64,000 nucleotides of DNA from Bradyrhizobium japonicum USDA 6 (lineage in GTDB: Bacteria; Pseudomonadota; Alphaproteobacteria; Rhizobiales; Xanthobacteraceae), in NCBI RefSeq assembly GCF_000284375.1, contig NC_017249.1, positions 6,503,001-6,567,000 of the forward strand, written 5' to 3'. Positions 23,193-32,028 of the stretch are shown here, piece after piece. Each line of letters begins with the position of its first letter. The stretch's first letter is position 1. A model generated the notes under the pieces. It searched no databases. It saw nothing but the letters and a program-made list of their open reading frames with translations, and was not told the origin of the DNA. The position numbers and the translations under genes are program-made.

Positions 23193-25103
23193 ATGACGAT
23201 CGCAGAGCATCAGATGACGGACTATCTGGCGGCGGCCGCGCACCCTGCTTCCGATAAGGGCACGCGCAAGCTTGCGAGAACCTTTGGCACCGTCGACCGC
23301 TGGCTCGGTGCGGTGGTCGAGACCGCCGCGGCCGCCGTCGTGCTGGTCGAGATCGGCATCATGCTCGCCGGCGTCATCATGCGATACGTCTTCCACAGCC
23401 CGCTGATCTGGTCGGACGAACTTGCCTCGATCCTGTTTCTCTGGCTCTCGATGCTGGGCGCGGTGATCGCGCTGCGCCGGGGCGAGCACATGCGCATGAC
23501 AGGGCTCGTCAGCCATGTCGGCCCGGGCGCGCGCGCCTTTCTCGACACGATCGCGGCGGTGGCGCCGCTATTCCTGCTGGCGCTGGTCCTGCATCCCGCC
23601 TTCGATTATGCGAGCGAGGAACAGGTCATCGTCACCCCGGCGCTCGAGATCAGCAATGCCTGGCGCGCAGCCGCAATTCCCGTCGGGATGACCCTGATGG
23701 CCGTCGTCGCCGCGATCCGGCTCGCGACACATCACCGCCCCGCGTTGATCGTCGCGGCCCTCATCACCATCGCCGTCCTGATCGCCGCATTCTGGCTTGC
23801 CGGACCGCTGCTCGCCCAGCTCGGACGCTACAACCTCATCATTTTCTTCGTCGGCGTGGTCGCGGCCAACGTGTTCGCCGGCGTACCGATCGCCTTCTCC
23901 TTCGCGCTCGCGACCTTCGGCTATCTGGCGCTGACAACCAGCGTACCGATGATGGTGATGGTCGGCCGCCTCGATGAAGGCATGTCGCACCTGATCCTGC
24001 TCGCGGTGCCGCTGTTCATTTTCCTCGGCGCGCTGATCGAGATGACCGGCATGGCGCGGGCCATGATCCAGTTCCTAGCAAGCCTGCTCGGGCATGTCAG
24101 GGGCGGACTGTCCTACGTGCTGATCGGCGCCATGTATCTCGTCTCCGGCATCTCCGGCTCGAAGATCGCCGACATGGCCGCGATCGCGCCGGTGCTGCTG
24201 CCGGAAATGCAGCGGCGTGGCGCCAAGCCCGGCGACCTCGTCGCGCTGCTGTCGGCCACCGGCGCGCAGACCGAGACCATTCCGCCGAGCATCGTGCTGA
24301 TCACCATCGGCTCGGTGACCGGTGTCTCGATCGCGGCGCTGTTCACGGGCGGGCTGCTGCCGGCCCTGGTCGTGGGCTCCGCCCTCTGCGTGGTGGTGTG
24401 GCGGCGCTACCGGCATGAGGATCTGAGCCATGTGCGGCGTGCCTCCAAGCGCGAGATCGCAAAGCTCACAATGGTCGCTCTGCCCGCCATCCTGCTGCCA
24501 TTCGTGATCCGCACTGCCGTGGTCGAAGGTGTCGCCACTGCCACGGAGGTCTCGACCATCGGCATCGCCTACGCCGTGCTGATGGGCCTTGTGGTCTACC
24601 GCCAGTTTCCCTGGCGGCGGCTGAAATCCATGCTGGTCGAGACGGCCTCGCTGACGGGCGCGATCATCTTCATCATCGGCTGCGCCACGGCGATGGCCTG
24701 GGGACTGACGCAATCCGGCTTCTCGCAACAGCTGGCGAAAGCGATGGCGGCGATCCCCGGCGGCGCCTACGGCTTCCTCGCGATCTCGATCATTGCGTTC
24801 GTGGTGCTCGGCAGCGTGCTCGAAGGCATTCCGGCCATCGTGCTGTTCGGCCCATTGCTGTTCCCGATCGCCAAGCAGGCCGGCGTGCATGAAGTGCATT
24901 ATGCGATGGTCGTGATCCTCGCGATGGGCATCGGCCTGTTCGCACCGCCGTTCGGCGTTGGCTATTACGGCGCCTGCGCGATCAGCAAGATATCGCCGGA
25001 CGAAGGCCTCAAGCACATCTGGGGCTATGTCGCGGCGCTCTTCATCGGCCTCGCCATCGTCGCGGCCGTGCCGTGGCTGTCGATCGGCTTCCTCAAATTC
25101 TGA
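23193..25103 (+). CDS. dctM: Fused TRAP transporter small and large permease (DctQM)
   Basis: 636 residues. Residues about 1-185 are a DctQ-type four-helix small subunit (VEIGIMLAGVIMRYVFHSPLIWSDELASILFLW, in short blocks: RYVFHSPLIWSDELA). After a linker near 190-205 comes a complete DctM (FFVGVVAANVFAGVPIAFSFALATF, GSKIADMAAIAPVLLPEM, ATEVSTIGIAYAVLMGLVV, IVLFGPLLFPIAKQAGVH). DctM uses the sodium gradient to take in the acid handed over by DctP. Fused QM subunits are known, for example in sialic acid SiaQM. The gene starts 5 bp after dctP; an ATG seven codons downstream is an alternative start. Confidence 0.92.
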   Translation: MTIAEHQMTDYLAAAAHPASDKGTRKLARTFGTVDRWLGAVVETAAAAVVLVEIGIMLAGVIMRYVFHSPLIWSDELASILFLWLSMLGAVIALRRGEHMRMTGLVSHVGPGARAFLDTIAAVAPLFLLALVLHPAFDYASEEQVIVTPALEISNAWRAAAIPVGMTLMAVVAAIRLATHHRPALIVAALITIAVLIAAFWLAGPLLAQLGRYNLIIFFVGVVAANVFAGVPIAFSFALATFGYLALTTSVPMMVMVGRLDEGMSHLILLAVPLFIFLGALIEMTGMARAMIQFLASLLGHVRGGLSYVLIGAMYLVSGISGSKIADMAAIAPVLLPEMQRRGAKPGDLVALLSATGAQTETIPPSIVLITIGSVTGVSIAALFTGGLLPALVVGSALCVVVWRRYRHEDLSHVRRASKREIAKLTMVALPAILLPFVIRTAVVEGVATATEVSTIGIAYAVLMGLVVYRQFPWRRLKSMLVETASLTGAIIFIIGCATAMAWGLTQSGFSQQLAKAMAAIPGGAYGFLAISIIAFVVLGSVLEGIPAIVLFGPLLFPIAKQAGVHEVHYAMVVILAMGIGLFAPPFGVGYYGACAISKISPDEGLKHIWGYVAALFIGLAIVAAVPWLSIGFLKF

Positions 25104-25122
25104 AGACAATGGGAATCATGCA

Positions 25123-25662
25123 ATGAGCCGTTTTTTTGGTGAGATCCGGCAAGCCGGCTACGTCGTTGACGACATCGAGAAGGCCATGGATTATTGGAGC
25201 CGCGAGCTCGGCATCGGGCCGTGGTTCTATAATCCGCGGGTTCCAATCGTGAACTACCACTATCGCGGCAAGGCCTATGAGCCGCACAATTCGGTGGCGC
25301 TGGCCAACTCCGGTCCGCTGCAGATGGAGCTGATCCAGATCCGCAACGATGCGCCGTCGATGTATGCCGACTTCCTGAAAGCCGGACATAAGGGTCTGCA
25401 GCACGTCGCCTACTGGACCGAAGACTACGACGCCGATCTCTCCCGTCTCGAAGCCGAGGGTTTCAAGCCGGTCATGAGCGGCGAAGTCGGCGCGCGCGGT
25501 CGCTTCGTCTATTTCGACACGGAGTATCATCCGGGAACCGTGATCGAACTGTCTGAGGTCTCGGGACCCAAGGGCAAGATGTTCGATCTCATCCGCGCAG
25601 CCGCCAAAGGCTGGGACGGGCGCGACCCTGTGCGGCCGTTCCCCGATCTTACCAAGCTCTAG
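25123..25662 (+). CDS. VOC (glyoxalase/bleomycin-resistance/dioxygenase fold) family protein
   Basis: 179 residues. It starts RQAGYVVDDIEKAMDYWSRELGIGPWF, the first beta-alpha-beta-beta-beta module, followed by LQMELIQIRND, GLQHVAYWTEDYDADLSRLEAEGF and GTVIELSEVSG, the second. Possible metal ligands are Gln/Glu/His/Glu in the Q-A-G-Y, M-E-L-I, L-Q-H-V and V-I-E-L positions, as in methylmalonyl-CoA epimerase and related Glyoxalase_4 proteins. In this operon an epimerase or isomerase acting on the imported acid sugar is plausible. Its product is not clear from sequence. Starts 19 bp after dctQM. Confidence 0.85.
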   Translation: MSRFFGEIRQAGYVVDDIEKAMDYWSRELGIGPWFYNPRVPIVNYHYRGKAYEPHNSVALANSGPLQMELIQIRNDAPSMYADFLKAGHKGLQHVAYWTEDYDADLSRLEAEGFKPVMSGEVGARGRFVYFDTEYHPGTVIELSEVSGPKGKMFDLIRAAAKGWDGRDPVRPFPDLTKL

Positions 25663-25677
25663 ATTGTCTGCGCTCCC

Positions 25678-25932
25678 GTGACGCAAAATCCCGTTCGCAT
25701 CGAAGCCGACTATCTGATCGAAACGCCTGAAGATCCGCGTCTTGCCGCGGAAACCATGGCGGGCGAGCAGTCGAGCGGCACGTTCGTTGCGGTGCCCGGC
25801 GAAACGCCGGAGCTGAAAGCGCGTGCGGCCGCCCGAGTCGAGAGCATCGCGTTGCTTGATGCAATCTCCACGCCGTCGCTCCCGGTCGCCCGCCCGATCA
25901 ACCCGATGGTCCCTGGAATCGCGCGCGCGTGA
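25678..25932 (+). CDS. RuBisCO-like protein, N-terminal domain (split or frameshifted)
   Basis: 84 codons from a GTG. The pattern IEADYLIETPEDP, AETMAGEQSSGTFVAVPGET, RAAARVESIALLD is the N-terminal alpha/beta domain of form IV RuBisCO-like proteins (RLPs). It stops at TGA 25930-25932, exactly where the barrel domain should continue; the barrel follows in the -1 frame from a GTG at 25929. The stop lies just after a (CG)5 run (25920-25929). Dropping one CG unit would make one frame that reads ...VPGIARVTLSWPLDNIG, as expected for an intact RLP of about 400 residues. Either a broken gene, an assembly error, or a truly split two-polypeptide RLP. Confidence 0.75.
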   Translation: MTQNPVRIEADYLIETPEDPRLAAETMAGEQSSGTFVAVPGETPELKARAAARVESIALLDAISTPSLPVARPINPMVPGIARA

Positions 25933-26885
25933 CGTTGTCATGGCCGCTCGACAATATCGGCGCGTCGCTGCCCAATCTGGTTACGGCGATCGCCGGCAAT
26001 CTCTGGGAGTTGCGCCAGCTGACCGGCCTACGCCTGCTCGACCTGCGCCTGCCGCTCGCGTTTGCCGCGGCGTATCCGGGGCCGAAGTTCGGCGTCGCCG
26101 GCACGCGCGAGCTGACCGGCGTCAGCGGTCGTCCGCTGATCGGCACCATCATCAAGCCGAGCATCGGGCTGAGCCCGGCCGAGACGGCCTCTCTCGTCGC
26201 GACGTTGTGCGCGGCCGGCATCGACTTCATCAAGGACGACGAGCTGCAATCGGACGGCGCCTATTGTCCGTTCGACGCGCGTGTGCGCGCCGTGATGCGC
26301 GTCGTCAACGACCACGCCGATCGAACCGGCAAGAAGGTCATGATCGCCTTCAACCTTACCGGCGAGATCGACCAGATGCGCCGCCGGCATGATCTGGTGC
26401 TCAGCGCGGGCGGCACCTGCGTGATGGCGAGCATCAACTCGGTCGGGCTCACAGGCATGGTCGAGCTCGGCCGCCACACGCAGCTTCCCGTTCATGCGCA
26501 TCGCAATGGCTGGGGCGCGTTGAACCGTCATCCCGCGCTCGGGTGGGATTATACGGCCTGGCACAAGATCTGGCGGCTGGCCGGCGCCGACCACATGCAC
26601 GTCAACGGCATCGGCAACAAGTTCAGCGAGACCGATGACAGCGTGGTCGTCTCCGCAAAGGCGGCGCTGACGCCGATGTTCGCGCACAAGCCGTGCATCG
26701 CGATGCCCGTGTTCTCCTCGGGCCAGACGCCGGCTCAGGCGCTACCTACCTGGCGCGCGCTCGGCTCGACGGATCTGATCTTCGCAGCAGGCGGCGGCAT
26801 TCTCGCCCATCCCGACGGACCGGCCGCCGGCGTTGCCGATTTGCGCGCAGCATGGGACGCCGCGATGGCGAGTCCGCAGCCGTGA
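25929..26885 (+). CDS. RuBisCO-like protein, barrel domain (form IV RLP; OiaX/OiaT-like)
   Basis: 318 residues forming the TIM barrel of an RLP. Visible landmarks: FGVAGTRELTGVSGRPLIGT, TIIKPSIGLSP (Lys of the RuBisCO KPK loop), FIKDDELQ (the carbamylated Lys, Asp and Glu metal site), HAHRNGWG, HVNGIGNKFSE (Lys-334 position) and GGGILAHPDG (phosphate loop). All metal and phosphate sites are present, so the barrel is probably active if joined to its N-domain. RLPs next to a DUF1537 kinase are known in D-apionate catabolism (OiaK with OiaX or OiaT), where 3-oxo-isoapionate 4-phosphate is decarboxylated or cleaved. The GTG start overlaps the N-domain stop (GTGA). Confidence 0.82.
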   Translation: MTLSWPLDNIGASLPNLVTAIAGNLWELRQLTGLRLLDLRLPLAFAAAYPGPKFGVAGTRELTGVSGRPLIGTIIKPSIGLSPAETASLVATLCAAGIDFIKDDELQSDGAYCPFDARVRAVMRVVNDHADRTGKKVMIAFNLTGEIDQMRRRHDLVLSAGGTCVMASINSVGLTGMVELGRHTQLPVHAHRNGWGALNRHPALGWDYTAWHKIWRLAGADHMHVNGIGNKFSETDDSVVVSAKAALTPMFAHKPCIAMPVFSSGQTPAQALPTWRALGSTDLIFAAGGGILAHPDGPAAGVADLRAAWDAAMASPQP

Positions 26886-28246
26886 ACAGCGCGTCCGCCC
26901 TGCCCGACGGTCCACTCGTTGCCTTCTACGGCGACGATTACACCGGCTCGTCCGCGGCGATGGAGGCCCTCACCTTCGCGGGCCTGCCGACAATCCTGTT
27001 CCTGGAGACTCCGACGCCTGAACGTCTCGCTTCTATCGGTCAATACCGCGGTATCGGCATCGCCGGCACGGCGCGCGCGAAGGATCCGGCCTGGATGGAG
27101 CAAAACCTTCCGCCGGCCTTCGCGGTGCTCGCTGGTATCGGCGCGCCGATCGCACACTACAAGGTGTGCTCGACCTTCGACTCCTCGCCGCAGATCGGCT
27201 CGATCGGGCGTGCGATCGATCTCGCGGTGCCGCTTCTCGGCGGCAGCTGGCACCCGCTCCTCGTGGGATCGCCGGCGATGGGGCGCTATCAGATGTTCGG
27301 CCATCTGTTCGCGGCCGTGAATGGCGTCGGCCATCGTCTCGACCGGCATCCGACCATGTCGCGTCATCCGGTGACGCCGATGGACGAGTCCGATCTCGGC
27401 CGGCACCTTGCAAGACAGACGGCGCGATCGATCGGACTGATCGACTTCGTCACCATGGCCAATGGCGGCGCGGATCAAGCGCTCGCGCGCGCGAAGACCG
27501 CCGGTACCGAGATCATCTCGCTCGACGTGCTCAACCAGCCATCCCTGATCGAAGCCGGCCGCCTGATCTGGGAACATCGCGGCGAGCGGCTCTTCGTCGC
27601 CGGCTCGCAAGGTGTCGAGCAGGCCCTGGTCGCCTATTGGCGGTCGGCGGGCCTCATTCCCGACAACAAGCCCGATCTGCGCCTTGGCGGCGTCGAGCGC
27701 ATCGCCTGCGTCTCCGGCTCCTGCTCGCCCGTCACCGCGGCGCAGATCGCCCATGCCGCGGACAACGGCTTCGACGTCGAACGGCTCGACGCGACACGCG
27801 CCGTCGACGCGGCCGGATGGACCAGGGAGATCGGCCGCGCCGCCGAACGCGCACTCACCGCACTCTCGTCGGGACGCGATGCGCTCCTGATCACCGCAAG
27901 CGGCCCCGACGATCCCGCCATCGGCGCGCTCAACGCGGCCATCGAGGCGAGCGGCGCAACGGCGAGCGCAGTGAACGAGCGCATCGGCGCGGGGCTCGGC
28001 CAGGCGCTGGACTCCATTCTGGAAACCGCGCGACTCCCGCGCGCCGTGGTCGCCGGCGGCGACACGTCCGGACATGCGCTGCAGGCAATGGGCATCTATG
28101 CGCTGACCGCGATCGCCCCTCTCGCGGAAGGCGCGCCACTCAACCACGCGTCGTCGGATCGCGCGCATGCGAACATCGAGATCGCGCTCAAGGGCGGACA
28201 GGTCGGCGGGACCGATCTGTTCTGCCGGGCCAGAGACGGCGGTTAG
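26882..28246 (+). CDS. Four-carbon acid sugar kinase family protein (DUF1537), OiaK-like
   Basis: 454 residues. N-domain signature VAFYGDDYTGSSAAMEAL (GDDxTG, residues about 13-30) and C-domain nucleotide-binding block VVAGGDTSGHALQAMGI with ALKGGQVGG near the end define the DUF1537 kinases (OtnK, DtnK, OiaK and relatives), which phosphorylate C4 acid sugars or 3-oxo-isoapionate. The GTG start overlaps the RLP stop by 4 bases (GTGA), showing tight coupling of kinase and RLP. Kinase first then RLP would match the apionate branch: 3-oxo-isoapionate to its 4-phosphate, then cleavage. Specific substrate is inferred from context. Last gene of the operon. Confidence 0.87.
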   Translation: MNSASALPDGPLVAFYGDDYTGSSAAMEALTFAGLPTILFLETPTPERLASIGQYRGIGIAGTARAKDPAWMEQNLPPAFAVLAGIGAPIAHYKVCSTFDSSPQIGSIGRAIDLAVPLLGGSWHPLLVGSPAMGRYQMFGHLFAAVNGVGHRLDRHPTMSRHPVTPMDESDLGRHLARQTARSIGLIDFVTMANGGADQALARAKTAGTEIISLDVLNQPSLIEAGRLIWEHRGERLFVAGSQGVEQALVAYWRSAGLIPDNKPDLRLGGVERIACVSGSCSPVTAAQIAHAADNGFDVERLDATRAVDAAGWTREIGRAAERALTALSSGRDALLITASGPDDPAIGALNAAIEASGATASAVNERIGAGLGQALDSILETARLPRAVVAGGDTSGHALQAMGIYALTAIAPLAEGAPLNHASSDRAHANIEIALKGGQVGGTDLFCRARDGG

Positions 28247-28299
28247 CCGTCACCGCAAGGCGATCGCGATCCAGCCGATATCGGCCGTGAACCGCGGCC

Positions 28300-29376
28300 T
28301 CAACGGGCCGGCGGGATCAGGGCGCGCAGGATGTCGGGCTTCCAGGCCTGACGGGCGCTGTCAAAGGCCGCGAAATCATGGTCGAACTGCCAATAGGCCC
28401 ATGCCCAGCCGCGTCTGTCGGCGCTTCGCGCCACGAACGACAGGTATCTCTGGCGGCTCTCGGATGGAGCCCGCTCGTATACCCCGAACTCGCCGAGATA
28501 AATCGGGCGTTTCTCCCTCTCCGACCACCGGCTGACCTTCTCGAAATCAGCGGCCGCCTTGGCTTCGTCGTCCGGACTGCCCCAATCCAGCGGCCCGATG
28601 CGCGCGAACGTCTCGGACCATGGCGCACCCTGATGCGTGAAGCGTATCGGCGCGTAATAATGAAAGGTGACGATGAGGTTCCTGTCGTCGGCGGGGAGAG
28701 CCAGATCGTCGATGGGAATCTCGTCTGTGTTGAGAACGGCAGCAATGACCTGCCGCTCGGCGTTGGTGCGGCGGATGATGCCGATACAATCGTTGAGGAG
28801 CGAATTCCAGCCGGCGGACGTCATCTCTCCCCCCGGCTCGTTCAAGACCTCGAAGACGAGCCTGGGATATCTTCCGGCATAGCGCTCCGCGATCTGCCGC
28901 CAGAATGCCCTGAGCTTCTCGCCGCATTCGGATACATCACGCTGACAGACATGCGTGTCGTGCTCGTCGACGATGGGAACGAGGTTCCTGGCGAGGATTT
29001 CCTCGATGACGGCATCGAGCCTTCTCAGCACGACCTCATCCAGCACATTCGCGCGATCCATGAACTTGAAGCCGAAGAAATTGATCCTGACGTGCGAGAA
29101 TCCGGCCTTTTTGATCGCCGTCAGATTGTCCAGACGGAACGGCGCGTTCTGACCGCCCTCCCAGATTCCATCATAACCGAGAATGTTGATCCCGCGCCCC
29201 AACCTTGCCGCATCGCGAGGCACGAGCTGGCCGGCGGCATGGACGTCGGAGAAGAACGATGCGACGACGAAAGCCGCGGCGGCAAGATTGAAGCTTCTCG
29301 ACCAGCGAGCGCGGGGGCGGTCATCCTGCTTCCATTCCGTAAGGGTTAGAAATCGGTCTCCGGCACCGGCCTGCAC
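28300..29376 (-). CDS. Secreted glycoside hydrolase family 5 (cellulase-type) protein
   Basis: 358 residues. A basic start is followed by a hydrophobic export segment (FNLAAAAFVVASFFSDVHA, about 30-48). The catalytic domain shows GRGINILGYDG, FSHVRINFF, the acid/base Glu in VFEVLNEPGG (about residue 170) and the nucleophile Glu in PIYLGEFGVYE (about residue 294), with HYYAPI and WAYWQFD aromatic positions, all typical of GH5 beta-1,4-glucanases. It starts inside the end of the ExoQ-like gene (31-bp overlap), so the two are co-translated. In a polysaccharide locus it most likely trims or releases the polymer. Confidence 0.85.
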   Translation of the reverse strand: MQAGAGDRFLTLTEWKQDDRPRARWSRSFNLAAAAFVVASFFSDVHAAGQLVPRDAARLGRGINILGYDGIWEGGQNAPFRLDNLTAIKKAGFSHVRINFFGFKFMDRANVLDEVVLRRLDAVIEEILARNLVPIVDEHDTHVCQRDVSECGEKLRAFWRQIAERYAGRYPRLVFEVLNEPGGEMTSAGWNSLLNDCIGIIRRTNAERQVIAAVLNTDEIPIDDLALPADDRNLIVTFHYYAPIRFTHQGAPWSETFARIGPLDWGSPDDEAKAAADFEKVSRWSEREKRPIYLGEFGVYERAPSESRQRYLSFVARSADRRGWAWAYWQFDHDFAAFDSARQAWKPDILRALIPPAR

Positions 29377-30632
29377 GTTGCAAGGAGGAACGCCACGAGG
29401 AGCACCGACGTGAACATGGTCGAGCGAAGGAACGTCGTCTCGGTGAAATTGGTCTGAAAGCTGAGGGCGACAAATCCGATGATGAGGGCACAGTGCGCCC
29501 GGTGGATCGATCGCGCGGAAATCAAATAGAGCACCTTGTTCGAGAACAGAAGAACACTCGCGGCGAAAAGGACGTAGCCCAAGAACCCTGTTTCCATCAG
29601 AATCGCGATATAGCCGCTATGATAGTTGTCGAGCACCCAGCCGTGGTTCTGCTCGAAATAATCGTAGATCGACGGGATCGTCCAGAAGCCGTTGATTCCG
29701 AAGCCGAGCAGCGGCGCATCGTCGAAATGGCTTATCGCGTAGTGCCAGATGAAGGTCCGCTCGGTAAAATTGACGGTGGCATCGCCAATGTGGATCGCGT
29801 CGTATCCCGTCGCGTAAAAATAGACGATCAGGAGGCCGGCCATAACGCACATGACGAACGGCAGGATCGCATAGAGCCTCATGCAGCCGACCGACCACAT
29901 CGACGTCACGAGCAGCGCACAAGCCGCCAGGGCGACAGCACCGGCGCCGCGCGATTCCGACGCGAGGACGCAGGTCGACGCCAGCAGGAACGCGACGAGG
30001 AACGCCAGCCACCCCTGCCCCGTCATCTTCCGGTAGCAGGAGAAGAACATCAGATACGCGCCGACAAAGCCCAGCGTCTGCTTCGATTCATAGACGCCCT
30101 GCCATTGACCATTGTGCATCCAGCTATGATCTACTCCGATATCGGGCACGACGAGTGCGCAAAGCGCCGATGCGGCGACCAATATGAAGAGCCCGGAGGA
30201 CGTCGCCTTCACGACATCGTCGATATCGATCCGCGTGATCATACAGAACGCGCCAAACGTCGTCATTGCGAGAGCGGCGCTCTTCATGATGGCTGCGGCA
30301 TTCAGGGTGGTCCACAACACCGAGGCGACCGCCAACGTGTAGAATGCGAGGAGCGCGATCAGATCGGGGTTGAACGCCAGCTGCAGGCGCGGGCGCACGA
30401 ACGCGCTTGCGTAGATCAGGACGCTCCACATCAGCAGAGCGACCGCCTGTTGCAGATAAGTCAGTCCCGCCGGCAGTATCGCCGTATTGAATGTCCCCAT
30501 CGACGCGACGACATTGACGGTGATCGATACGCAGATGACGAGCCTGGCAACCTTCTCGACGCCGGCACTGCGCGTCGTCCAGATCGCGCTCGTGAGTGCC
30601 TCGGAGTCTCTCTCGGTCTGCAGGATGGCCAT
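29346..30632 (-). CDS. O-antigen ligase / ExoQ-type polysaccharide polymerase family membrane protein
   Basis: 428 residues with about ten to twelve hydrophobic segments and a long periplasmic loop (about 250-330). The block ERTFIWHYAISHFDDAPLLGFGINGFW, then HGWVLDNYHSGYIAILMETGFLGYVLF, is the Wzy_C/ExoQ signature: R in the GRTxIW-like motif and the H-N-x-H/S-Y-I pattern of ligase and polymerase proteins. ExoQ polymerises exopolysaccharide repeat units in rhizobia. GGAAAG precedes the ATG. Pairs with the flippase at 33725 as a Wzx/Wzy-like system, though polymerase against ligase cannot be told from the sequence. Confidence 0.85.
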   Translation of the reverse strand: MAILQTERDSEALTSAIWTTRSAGVEKVARLVICVSITVNVVASMGTFNTAILPAGLTYLQQAVALLMWSVLIYASAFVRPRLQLAFNPDLIALLAFYTLAVASVLWTTLNAAAIMKSAALAMTTFGAFCMITRIDIDDVVKATSSGLFILVAASALCALVVPDIGVDHSWMHNGQWQGVYESKQTLGFVGAYLMFFSCYRKMTGQGWLAFLVAFLLASTCVLASESRGAGAVALAACALLVTSMWSVGCMRLYAILPFVMCVMAGLLIVYFYATGYDAIHIGDATVNFTERTFIWHYAISHFDDAPLLGFGINGFWTIPSIYDYFEQNHGWVLDNYHSGYIAILMETGFLGYVLFAASVLLFSNKVLYLISARSIHRAHCALIIGFVALSFQTNFTETTFLRSTMFTSVLLVAFLLATCRPVPETDF

Positions 30633-30863
30633 GAGGTGACTTTCCCTTAAGCTTGGTTAATTATCTGCTACTGCGGGTTGATCTCCCGTGCCCCGGCACC
30701 ATGAAATCTCGACACTTCGGGGGATTGATAACGATACGGCGCCTGCCCGATGCGTTAATGCAAATCGCACCCCGCTGGTGCCTCGGCCGTCACGACCCTG
30801 CTATACAAGCGCGGAATCCGGCTCGATCGATTTCTCCGGGTTATCTGGTTTCCGTGGTCACGC

Positions 30864-32000
30864 ATGAATAAGCCGAGCAATACATTCGATATCGCCATCG
30901 AGCAGGCGTTCGACTTCCTGTCTCCGGAATACGCGGCGCTGTTCGATAGCTCTGCCGCGACCGCGTTTCAGCATCCGCTCTGGCTGGACAGCCTCTACGC
31001 CAGGCTCGCATCCCATGCAGGCGCGACGCCGCTGGTCGTCGTGGTCCGCCATCGTACGACGGGGGCGCTGGCGATGGTGCTGCCCCTGCTCCGAATCCGC
31101 CGCGGCCCGATCCGCACCATCGAATTCGCCGATCTGCGCGTATCCGACTATCTGGCGCCGGTCTGCAGTCCCGAGGTGTTCGCCAGCCTGCTGGAGGACG
31201 AAGCGGCCTGCGCGGAGATCAGGCGCCTCGTCCGCCCGTTCGACCTGCTCCGCATGACCAAGCTGCCCGACGGACGGCTTCCGATCGAGAGCCTCCTCGG
31301 CGCGCCACGCCGGGTCTCGATGGAGACGAACGCCTACGCGACCGTTCTCGTCGCGCCGTTCGAGCAATGGCGTGCCAGCGCGCTGGATCGCTCCTATCAG
31401 AAGGAGCTCGCCAAGAAATATCGCCAGCTCCAGAAGAAGGGAGCATTGAGCTTCTCGTGCTGCGACGACAGCGCCTCGATCTCCGAGGCGATGGACGCGA
31501 TGAAGCAATATCGCGGTCCGCGCTTTCAGGCCCAGGGCGACGGCGATCTGCTCCAGCGCCCCGAATATTACAGCTTCTATTCCGACGTGGCGGCCCGTGG
31601 TCTCGGCTCGTTCGTCCGGCTCTACGCCATGAAGATGGATGGCGGCGTGATCGCCGCCGTGCTCGGACTGTGCCATCGCGGCAGCTTCCTCGTCATCATG
31701 AGCGCCTTCGATATCGACGGGTACAAGAGCCAATCCCTGGGCTCTCTGATGTTCGAGCAAGTGGCGAGGGATTGCATCGAGCGCGGCGATCAGATGCTCG
31801 ACTTCACGATCGGCGACGAGCCGTACAAGAAATTGTTCGGCGGCCAGCCTTCGCCGATGTGGATGGTCACGCAGGCCGGCAGCACCGCGGGCGCCATCAG
31901 CCTGTTCGCGCTGAAGCAGGCGCCCTGGCTCAAGCTGGCGGCCAAGCGGCTGTCGTATTTCAGGCTATCGCCCGCGCGCACGCCGACGCCGACGCGCTGA
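30864..32000 (+). CDS. CelD/BcsL-like GNAT-fold acyltransferase
   Basis: 378 residues. The C-terminal half (about 165-330) is the Acetyltransf_6 GNAT fold seen in CelD/BcsL and FemAB-like proteins: YQKELAKKYRQLQKKG, FYSDVAARGLGSFVRLYAMKMDGGVIAAVLGLCHRGSF in part, SLGSLMFEQVARDCIERGDQMLDFTIGDEPYKK. CelD-type proteins are common in cellulose and exopolysaccharide loci and may acylate sugar residues or precursors. The start is an ATG 231 bp from the divergent ExoQ-like gene; a TATACA at 30802-30807 could be a -10 box. Convergent with the FAD oxidoreductase. Confidence 0.82.
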   Translation: MNKPSNTFDIAIEQAFDFLSPEYAALFDSSAATAFQHPLWLDSLYARLASHAGATPLVVVVRHRTTGALAMVLPLLRIRRGPIRTIEFADLRVSDYLAPVCSPEVFASLLEDEAACAEIRRLVRPFDLLRMTKLPDGRLPIESLLGAPRRVSMETNAYATVLVAPFEQWRASALDRSYQKELAKKYRQLQKKGALSFSCCDDSASISEAMDAMKQYRGPRFQAQGDGDLLQRPEYYSFYSDVAARGLGSFVRLYAMKMDGGVIAAVLGLCHRGSFLVIMSAFDIDGYKSQSLGSLMFEQVARDCIERGDQMLDFTIGDEPYKKLFGGQPSPMWMVTQAGSTAGAISLFALKQAPWLKLAAKRLSYFRLSPARTPTPTR

Positions 32001-32028
32001 CCGAAGCGCAAGCGAGGGAGCGCGGAGC

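Noticed and set aside
28235..28251. GACGGC/GCCGTC hairpin across the kinase stop codon as a terminator
   Set aside because: Only 6 bp of stem and no T-run; too weak to call.
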